Origin: Flavobacteriales bacterium UBA1937
GTDB lineage: Bacteria; Bacteroidota; Bacteroidia; Flavobacteriales; Weeksellaceae
Length of the DNA stretch: 18,284 bases
NCBI GenBank assembly: GCA_002337005.1
Contig: DDFD01000070.1
Span: forward strand, 1 to 18,284
Direction: 5' to 3'
Shown here in pieces: positions 12,448 through 18,284 of the stretch. A program made the position numbers and the translations under genes. How positions within the stretch are numbered: the first letter of the stretch is position 1; each line of letters begins with the position of its first letter. The notes under the pieces are model-generated. The model was not told the origin of the DNA and did no database searches. It was given only the letters and a program-made list of their open reading frames with translations.

Positions 12448-14448
12448 TTAAAATGTATAACTAAATCCTGCACTAAAACTTCTGCCAGGAGACAAAATTC
12501 TCAATGTTTTATCAGTAGAATAAGCTCTGCTTAAATGTTCAGAATAAGCTCTATCAAAAATATTGAGCACATCAAATGTTAAATGAGCATTTTTAAATAC
12601 GTTATATTTAGCGTTGAAATCAAAAACTGAAAGATCTTTGGTTTTTAATTCTCCAAAATCAGGGTTAATACGGTCTTGTTTACCCGAAAATCTATAATTA
12701 ACACCTAAAGTAACAGGCGAAAAATCTGCTTCAAAATTCCATCTGAAATCTAGAGGAGCAATTTCTGGCAAAGGATTATTGGTTTTAATGTCTTCTGCAT
12801 AAGTGTATGCTGCGGCCATTTCTGTTCTGTATTTTGGCAAAAATTGCCAATTAAATCTTGCTTCAGCTCCAGTTTTAAAAGCTTTATCAATATTTTGAAT
12901 TTGTCTAGTTCCTGGCGAAGACATAGAATAAGGTTTAATAGGAACTACAACTCCAGTTATATAATCTTGTAGATGAGAATAGAAAACATCTGCTTGAAAG
13001 AAAACATTATCTCTTTTGTAAGTGTAAATTAAATCTACCTGATTGTTGGTTTCTGGCTTTATATCAGGATTTCCCACCAATTCATAAGCATCTATTCCTA
13101 CCACAAATCTATTGATAAATCTTTCGGTTAAGCTTCCACTTCGTTGTGCTCTTCCTGCCCAAATTCCTATTTGTGAGTTTTTGGTTAAATTCTGATTATA
13201 CCCCAAACTTACATTATGGTTGAAATCGCTAGATTTTCCGTCTCCATAAAGAGTTTTGAATAAATTTGATAAATCTTTTGCGTCTGCTTCATTATAATCT
13301 AATCTTAAAGAAAATACCAATTTAGAATTTGAGAAAGCATATTGATATTCATTAAACCAACCTATTTGATTGATATGAGAATCTTGCCAAGAAGTTCCGT
13401 CTCTCATTGGCATCATTGCAGGCATCGTCATTCTAATATTTTCTGCACCTTCGTGTTTGTAATCAAATCCTGTGTAGAAAGTGTTTTTGCTCCAAGCAAA
13501 TTTAGCCTCCATTCTTGCTCCGTATGTGGAAGATTTCACATCAGAAACCATTTTTCTATCAGGAGTTCCCATAGAATGTTTCACGTCTGTAACGTAAGAA
13601 TTAAAATCAATTTGTTTTAAATATTTGTGATTGAATTTTGCTAAATGTTTCAGTTGATACATCCACGTTTTGTCATAGATTAAATCCATACTAAGTGCCG
13701 CAAATTCTACATCTCTCCCTTGGTTGGTGTTGATTTGAAGTGTAGTTACATTGTTTTCGTTCCATTTGTAATTTCCTTTAGTGCCGATATTATATCTAAG
13801 GAAAGCAGAGCGAACTTCGTTGCCGTTTCCGTCTTTGTATCGATCGCCTTTTTGATAAGAACCGAATAAATCCCAAACTATTTTTTTAGATGAAACTTGC
13901 GTTAAAACTTCGTTTCTGGTTACATTTCCGTTGGTTTCATAACCAGTAGATATTCTCCCTCCTAATTTCGTTTTGTCTGTAAAAACCGGTGGAATAGTGA
14001 TAAAATTAATGGTTCCTCCAAAAGAATTACCATTTCTGAAATGATAAGGTCCTTTGTAGATTTCTGCTTCTTGTACGGTATTGAGATTCACCTGAGAAAC
14101 AGCGGGATCCATTCTACTAGGGCAAGCATTGATGGCAGCAGCAGCACCATCTATTACAATATTTAATTGTTCATATTTAAAACCTCTCAAAACAGGATCT
14201 GTAGCATAATTTCCAGCTTTTCTAATGCCATTAATTTCTGGTAAAGAACTCAGGAATTTACCAGCATCGTGGTTGAGGTTGTCAGCTTGCTTTGTTTCTA
14301 GATTTTGTTTATTCTGTGCTTTTGTAGTGAGTTTAGTAATTTTTACTACTTCTATATTTTTGTACAAGCTGTCTTGTTTTTGTTGAGCAAAAACAGCAGT
14401 GGAAGCTGCTAAAAAGAGAGCAGCAACGCTTTTATTTTTAAAAGTCAT
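12448..14448 (-). CDS. TonB-dependent copper receptor, OprC/NosA type
   Basis: A 666-residue outer-membrane receptor. It has a signal peptide (MTFKNKSVAALFLAASTAVFAQ), a plug domain (about 45-155, with VLRGFKYEQLNIVIDGA and TVQEAEIYKGPYHFRNGNSFGGTINF) and a 22-strand-type barrel ending in SFSAGFSYTF with a C-terminal Phe. The plug holds C109-P-S-R-M113 followed by DP, and the barrel holds H291-S-M293. OprC of Pseudomonas binds copper with a CxxxM motif and an HxM motif about 176 residues apart; here the distance is 178. A Met-rich loop (Met340, 342, 345, 346, 348) lies further on. It is therefore very likely a copper importer. The preceding small Cys protein gene, 83 bases upstream on the same strand, is a probable partner. 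Confidence 0.9.
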   Translation of the reverse strand: MTFKNKSVAALFLAASTAVFAQQKQDSLYKNIEVVKITKLTTKAQNKQNLETKQADNLNHDAGKFLSSLPEINGIRKAGNYATDPVLRGFKYEQLNIVIDGAAAAINACPSRMDPAVSQVNLNTVQEAEIYKGPYHFRNGNSFGGTINFITIPPVFTDKTKLGGRISTGYETNGNVTRNEVLTQVSSKKIVWDLFGSYQKGDRYKDGNGNEVRSAFLRYNIGTKGNYKWNENNVTTLQINTNQGRDVEFAALSMDLIYDKTWMYQLKHLAKFNHKYLKQIDFNSYVTDVKHSMGTPDRKMVSDVKSSTYGARMEAKFAWSKNTFYTGFDYKHEGAENIRMTMPAMMPMRDGTSWQDSHINQIGWFNEYQYAFSNSKLVFSLRLDYNEADAKDLSNLFKTLYGDGKSSDFNHNVSLGYNQNLTKNSQIGIWAGRAQRSGSLTERFINRFVVGIDAYELVGNPDIKPETNNQVDLIYTYKRDNVFFQADVFYSHLQDYITGVVVPIKPYSMSSPGTRQIQNIDKAFKTGAEARFNWQFLPKYRTEMAAAYTYAEDIKTNNPLPEIAPLDFRWNFEADFSPVTLGVNYRFSGKQDRINPDFGELKTKDLSVFDFNAKYNVFKNAHLTFDVLNIFDRAYSEHLSRAYSTDKTLRILSPGRSFSAGFSYTF

Positions 14449-14488
14449 TGTTTTAAAATTAGTTTAAAAAATCAAAATGTAAATATTC

Positions 14489-14506
14489 AGCATAAGATTT
14501 TATGCT
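14489..14506. promoter_or_regulatory. Palindrome ahead of the copper receptor gene
   Basis: A perfect 7-bp inverted repeat, AGCATAA-gatt-TTATGCT, lies in the 83-base gap between the small Cys protein gene and the receptor gene. It has no T tract on either side, so it is a poor terminator. It could be an operator or an RNA stem that adjusts receptor expression. The function is not known. Confidence 0.35.
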
Positions 14507-14531
14507 AAAAATGAGTGAAAAGTGATTAGGT

Positions 14532-14900
14532 TTAAACTAAAATTTCGGGTGGTTGCAAGCCATTTTTTAAATAACCATCTAGAGTGAATGTATGGTTAAT
14601 GGAAACAATCTTGGTTGTAGTAGAAAAAACCACAGGATTTTTAATGATGAATTCTGCATTTTTAGCAGGAACTACTTGTAATTCAAAAGAATATTTGATG
14701 TTAGAAATAGGGCTTTCATCTCTTTGAGCTTCTTTTTTTACCTGACATTTACCAGAACAATCTAACTCTGGTTTTTGTTTGTTGATACATCTTGCTTTGT
14801 AGTACTCTTTATTAATTTGATAATCAATAAAATAGAGTGAATTTTGGAAGCTTGCCCCAAAAATCATCACCGAAAGCAATATGGAAATGAAGAATTTCAT
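14532..14900 (-). CDS. Small exported protein with C-x9-C-GK-C motif
   Basis: A 122-residue protein with an N-terminal signal or anchor segment (FFISILLSVMIFGASF). It is followed by Y-Y-K-A-R-C38-I-N-K-Q-K-P-E-L-D-C48-S-G-K-C52-Q-V-K-K. Similar small proteins with C-x-N-K-x-K-P-E-L-x-C-x-G-K-C occur beside TonB-dependent receptor genes in Bacteroidota; I know no assigned function. The three Cys could bind copper, matching the copper-type receptor downstream. The C-terminus is GLQPPEILV. It is divergent from the DUF853 ATPase, and a -7 element lies just upstream. A periplasmic metal chaperone or sensor is a guess. Confidence 0.78.
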   Translation of the reverse strand: MKFFISILLSVMIFGASFQNSLYFIDYQINKEYYKARCINKQKPELDCSGKCQVKKEAQRDESPISNIKYSFELQVVPAKNAEFIIKNPVVFSTTTKIVSINHTFTLDGYLKNGLQPPEILV

Positions 14901-14908
14901 CAGTTTTG

Positions 14909-14916
14909 CAAAGATA
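14909..14916 (-). promoter_or_regulatory. -7 promoter element for the copper receptor unit
   Basis: TATCTTTG on the minus strand, an exact TAnnTTTG match, only 8 bases before the ATG at 14900. If used, the transcript has a very short leader or almost none. No TTG element is found 17-23 bases upstream. Confidence 0.45.
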
Positions 14917-15037
14917 TTAATTTGAACAAAATTAAGAACTGATATTTATCATGTTTTCTCTTTGTAAGGGCATCCTTTAAAATTTTTTAAAAAGTTTTTT
15001 GAAATATTACTAAATTTAGGCTTTCAAAAAAACAAAA

Positions 15038-16573
15038 ATGGCAGACAAAACAAAATTTATTGAAGAGCTAAACGCTAAATATCAACCAAAAGGGGAATAT
15101 ATTGTACTAGGAAAAGGAATGTTAGGCGGAGAAGTAATCACCGAAGTAGATGTAAACATTCCTCTTAAAACCATTAATAGACATGGTCTTATAGCTGGTG
15201 CTACTGGTACTGGTAAAACCAAAACTTTACAAGTTTTTGTAGAGCAACTTTCACACAAAGGAATTCCTACATTGGTAATGGATATTAAAGGTGACCTCTC
15301 AGGAATTGCGGTAGAAGGCGAACAAAATGATAAAATAAATGAACGCTATGCAAAAACCAAGTTGCCATATCAACCACAATCTTTCCCTGTAGAATTAATG
15401 ACCATTTCTGCCGAAAAAGGATTAAAACTAAGAGCTACGGTTACAGAATTTGGCCCTGTTTTGCTTTCTAAAATTTTAGGATTAAATGATACACAATCTA
15501 GCATCATGTCTATCGTTTTTAAATATGCTGATGATAAAGGTTTACCTTTAATAGACTTAGATGATCTTAAAAAAACATTGCAATATGTGACGGATAATGA
15601 TGAAGGCAAAAAAGAATTAGCCAGCAATTATGGTGCTATTTCTCCTGCTTCTTTAGGTGCAATTCTCCGTTCTATTGTAGCTTTGGAACAGCAAGGCGCA
15701 ACGGGTTTTTTCGGTGAACCAAGTTTTGATGTTGAAGATTTATTGCAAACAAGAGGCGGAAAAGGAGTAGTAAATGTTCTAAGAGTAGCAGATATACAAA
15801 ATCAGCCGCAATTGTTCTCTACATTTATGCTTTCTCTTTTTGCTGAAATTTATATGACTTTTCCAGAAGAAGGAGACAGCGGAAAACCAAAATTGGTTCT
15901 TTTTATAGACGAAGCTCATTTGATTTTTAATGAAGCAAGTAAAGCTTTGCTTTCACAAATAGAAACAATGGTTAAATTGATACGTTCTAAAGGAGTTGGG
16001 ATTTATTTTATCACCCAAATTCCGGGTGATGTTCCAGAAAATGTTTTAGCACAATTAGGTCTCAAAATTCAGCATGCACTGCGTGGTTTTACTGCTAAAG
16101 ATAGAAAAGAAATAGACAAAGCCGTAGAAAACTATCCTATTACAGAATATTACGACGCTGGAAATCTCATTCAAAATTTAGGAATTGGAGAAGCTTTTGT
16201 TACAGCGCTTGATGAAAAAGGAATTCCTACACCCTTGGTACAAACATATTTGATTTCGCCAGAATCTAGAATGGATGTTTTGTCTTCTGATGAGATTGAT
16301 GATTTGGTAAACGCTTCAGATTTAGTAGAAAAGTACAACAAAGAAATAGACAAAGAATCTGCCTATGAAATTCTAACCAAGAGAATGGAAACTGCGGCAG
16401 CCGCAGAACAAGAAGTAAAACAAGAAAAATCTACGACAAGACAACCCAAAGAAGAACCAGGAATGTTCGAACAAGTTCTAAAATCTAGAGCTGGTAGAAC
16501 TTTTACCAATACATTAGCAAGAGAAGGTGCAAAATTTGTCTTAGGAATGTTTGGTTTGAAAATGAGGAGGTAA
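15038..16573 (+). CDS. DUF853 / HerA-like (YjgR-type) ATPase
   Basis: A 511-residue cytoplasmic P-loop ATPase of the HerA/FtsK superfamily, DUF853 branch. Walker A is G54-A-T-G-T-G-K60-T61, and V-M-D-I-K-G-D-L-S-G (about 80-89) follows the next strand. Walker B is L-V-L-F-I-D291-E292-A-H. The sensor strand is IYFITQIPGDVP (Gln327), and the ALRGFTAKDRKEI segment after it is typical of DUF853. The C-terminus has a Gln/Glu/Lys-rich linker (about 445-480) and ends in KFVLGMFGLKMRR. The length is normal. The biochemical role of the family is not settled. No nuclease or defence gene is adjacent, so there is no sign of a HerA-based defence pair. Confidence 0.9.
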   Translation: MADKTKFIEELNAKYQPKGEYIVLGKGMLGGEVITEVDVNIPLKTINRHGLIAGATGTGKTKTLQVFVEQLSHKGIPTLVMDIKGDLSGIAVEGEQNDKINERYAKTKLPYQPQSFPVELMTISAEKGLKLRATVTEFGPVLLSKILGLNDTQSSIMSIVFKYADDKGLPLIDLDDLKKTLQYVTDNDEGKKELASNYGAISPASLGAILRSIVALEQQGATGFFGEPSFDVEDLLQTRGGKGVVNVLRVADIQNQPQLFSTFMLSLFAEIYMTFPEEGDSGKPKLVLFIDEAHLIFNEASKALLSQIETMVKLIRSKGVGIYFITQIPGDVPENVLAQLGLKIQHALRGFTAKDRKEIDKAVENYPITEYYDAGNLIQNLGIGEAFVTALDEKGIPTPLVQTYLISPESRMDVLSSDEIDDLVNASDLVEKYNKEIDKESAYEILTKRMETAAAAEQEVKQEKSTTRQPKEEPGMFEQVLKSRAGRTFTNTLAREGAKFVLGMFGLKMRR

Positions 16574-16595
16574 CTGAAATATATCATTTATAGAG

Positions 16596-16623
16596 AAAAA
16601 GGAACAATTTTTGCTTCCTTTTT
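16596..16623 (+). terminator. Terminator of the DUF853 gene
   Basis: The stem AAAAAGGAA/TTCCTTTTT (9 bp, 10-base loop) is followed on the plus strand by TCTTTTTTTT. It starts 22 bases after the DUF853 stop and separates it from the leucine-rich-repeat gene. Confidence 0.8.
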
Positions 16624-16651
16624 TCTTTTTTTTAACCCTAATAAAAACACC

Positions 16652-18284
16652 GTGAAAACAAAATTATTTTTTCTATTTATCATTCTTTTCTCTTGGAATG
16701 TGAATGCACAGATTGTGAATATTCCAGATGCGAATTTTAAAGCGAAGCTTTTAAAGTCTTCAATAGATAGTTATATTGCCAAGGATATCAACTATAATTA
16801 CATTAAGATAGATGAGAATGATGATGGTGAGATTCAAGTTTCAGAAGCAGAAAAGGTATTTCATCTTGATGTAGCTAGTGCATATCCTGCAATTACATCA
16901 TTAAAAGGAATTGAATCTTTCAGAAATTTAAAAACTTTAAGTTGTGGGTTTAACGAAATTATTACTCTTGATTTAAGTAATAATATAGAGCTAGAATGGT
17001 TAGCCTGTGAATATAGTTCTTTGACTAATTTAAATGTTATTAATAATAAAAAATTAAAATATTTAGATTGTAGTAGTTCTAGCTTAAAGGCTATCGATGT
17101 ATCGGGGTTAGAAAAATTAGAGACATTAGACTGTACGCAAAATAAAATAGAGAGTATAAATGTTAATGGTGCAATAAGCCTGAAGCAACTATTATGTAGT
17201 TATAATCTAATTAAATCTATGGATTTGGCTAGCAATATACTCCTTGAACGTTTTGATTGTACAAATAATGATATACTAATTTTGGATTTATCTAATAATT
17301 CTTTTTTAAAGGCTTTTAGTATTAGTTACAACGAGAATCTTACCTATTTGAATATTAAAAATGGGAAGAGGTACAATACGTTTAGTGCTGATTATACCAA
17401 TCTCAAGTATTTATGTTGTGACAATGAAAACGTAGAGTTCTATAGAAATAATTTAACAAATAAAAACCTTGAAGTAAATAGCTATTGTTCATTCAATCCA
17501 GGCGGAAATTATAATACTATAACAGGCAAAGTGTCATTAGATTTAGATAAAAATGGTTGTACAGATGCCGATAAAGCTTTAGAATTTGTAAAGCTAAAAA
17601 TAGAAAACGGCACGACTACAGAATACACTAATACTTTTAATCAAGGAACATATTATCACTATCCCAAAAATATAGGGACATTCACAATAACTCCTATTTT
17701 GGAAAATGAAAACTATATTGTTTCTTCTGCAATAGTTAATTTTACAGATATTAGCCATAATATTTTCACTCAAAACTTTTGTGTAACACCAAACAATAAT
17801 ATAAATGATTTAAACATTCAGATAATTCCTTTATCACAAGCAAGACCAGGTTTTGATACAAAATACCAAGTGATTTACAAAAATAAAGGAACTACCACAT
17901 TAAGCGGAAATGTACTTTTTGCATTTAATAATGATAAAATCAATTATATTTCTTCTGATGTAGCGCCAAATGGTATAGAAGTAGGTAAATTAACGTTTAA
18001 TTTTAACGATTTAAAGCCATTTGAAGAAAAAATGATTATTGTATTTATGCAAATCAATCCACCAACAGATGCTAATTTCCCTGTAAATGGTGGCGATATT
18101 TTATCTTATTCTGCACAAGTTTTTCCAATTGCTGATGACGAAACCCCAAGAGATAATACCTTTGCATTAAGACAAGAAGTAGTAAATTCTGTAGATCCTA
18201 ATGATAAAACTTGTCTAGAAGGAGATATTATCACTCCAGATTTGGTAGGAAATGAAGTTCATTATTTAATCAGATTCGAAAACG
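16652..18284 (+). CDS. Secreted leucine-rich-repeat protein (3' end outside window)
   Basis: An open frame from a GTG at 16652-16654 runs 544 codons to the window edge without a stop. The signal peptide is VKTKLFFLFIILFSWNVNAQ. Next is an EF-hand-like loop D54-E-N56-D-D58-G-E60-I-x(3)-E65. Leucine-rich repeats of the L-x-x-L-x-C-x-x-N type follow (about 85-260; for example L-K-Y-L-D-C, L-E-T-L-D-C-T-Q-N). A DLDKNGC segment (about 297-303) begins a beta-sandwich region, and V-x-S-V-D-P-N-D-K-T-C-L-E-G (about 511-524) with HYLIRFEN opens a DUF7619-type domain. This order is typical of large surface proteins exported by the type IX secretion system in flavobacteria; the C-terminal sorting domain would lie beyond the window. 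GTG is chosen because the signal peptide follows directly and no ATG fits. Confidence 0.88.
   Translation, partial: MKTKLFFLFIILFSWNVNAQIVNIPDANFKAKLLKSSIDSYIAKDINYNYIKIDENDDGEIQVSEAEKVFHLDVASAYPAITSLKGIESFRNLKTLSCGFNEIITLDLSNNIELEWLACEYSSLTNLNVINNKKLKYLDCSSSSLKAIDVSGLEKLETLDCTQNKIESINVNGAISLKQLLCSYNLIKSMDLASNILLERFDCTNNDILILDLSNNSFLKAFSISYNENLTYLNIKNGKRYNTFSADYTNLKYLCCDNENVEFYRNNLTNKNLEVNSYCSFNPGGNYNTITGKVSLDLDKNGCTDADKALEFVKLKIENGTTTEYTNTFNQGTYYHYPKNIGTFTITPILENENYIVSSAIVNFTDISHNIFTQNFCVTPNNNINDLNIQIIPLSQARPGFDTKYQVIYKNKGTTTLSGNVLFAFNNDKINYISSDVAPNGIEVGKLTFNFNDLKPFEEKMIIVFMQINPPTDANFPVNGGDILSYSAQVFPIADDETPRDNTFALRQEVVNSVDPNDKTCLEGDIITPDLVGNEVHYLIRFEN

Noticed and set aside
15038..16573. HerA-type defence system
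   Set aside because: The ATPase has the DUF853 sequence features and no neighbouring nuclease, SIR2 or NurA gene; its neighbours are a copper receptor unit and a surface protein.
1..18284. CRISPR array, insertion sequence or prophage
   Set aside because: No regularly spaced repeats, transposase, integrase or phage structural genes were found on either strand; the stem-loops fit terminators.

Overview
The window is chromosomal DNA of a low-G+C member of the Bacteroidota, most likely a flavobacterium of the Weeksellaceae (Chryseobacterium/Cloacibacterium type). The reasons are the family content (DUF6646, DUF4476, DUF6132, a leucine-rich-repeat protein of the kind secreted by type IX systems, a TonB-dependent receptor), A/T-rich start regions without Shine-Dalgarno sequences, and several copies of the Bacteroidota -7 promoter element TAnnTTTG in front of genes. 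The genus is an inference; no 16S gene is present.

Layout. 1-215: a free-standing tRNA-Asn unit (minus strand) with its own promoter and terminator. 216-4373: housekeeping and envelope genes, namely the site-2 protease RseP, a small beta-barrel-like protein (DUF6646), an omega-amidase-type nitrilase on the plus strand, a DUF4440/SnoaL-like secreted protein and a DUF4476 secreted protein. 4634-10795: a sulfur-handling locus, all on the minus strand. 10798-12279: an unknown exported protein and a GreA/GreB-like coiled-coil protein, tightly packed upstream of the Crp/Fnr gene. 12448-14900: a copper-type TonB-dependent receptor (OprC/NosA type) behind a small Cys-motif protein. 15038-16573: a DUF853 (HerA-like/YjgR) ATPase on the plus strand. 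16652 to the window end: the first 544 codons of a secreted leucine-rich-repeat protein.

The centre of interest is the sulfur locus. In transcription order it holds a Crp/Fnr-type regulator, a TauE/SafE sulfite exporter, and then a run of nine closely spaced genes: a CstB-like persulfide dioxygenase fused to two rhodanese domains, a cupin, a TPMT/HOL-like thiol or thiocyanate methyltransferase, a DUF2892 membrane protein, a DUF6132 membrane protein, a single-domain rhodanese, another small membrane protein, a WCQPC thioredoxin and an AraC regulator. A 22-bp palindrome, TTATGTAA-N6-TTACATAA, with exact Crp/Fnr-site geometry, lies in the only long intergenic gap ahead of the nine-gene run. This suggests that the nearby Crp/Fnr protein switches on the run in response to reactive sulfur. 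Two tiny membrane proteins that flank the rhodanese share a C-[AS]-S-G-[NT]-C motif and may be membrane sulfur carriers. No sulfide:quinone reductase is present in the window.

Most transcription units end in recognisable stem-loop terminators, listed individually. There is no CRISPR array, insertion sequence, phage gene or rRNA in the window, and no gene-free stretch over 300 bases.
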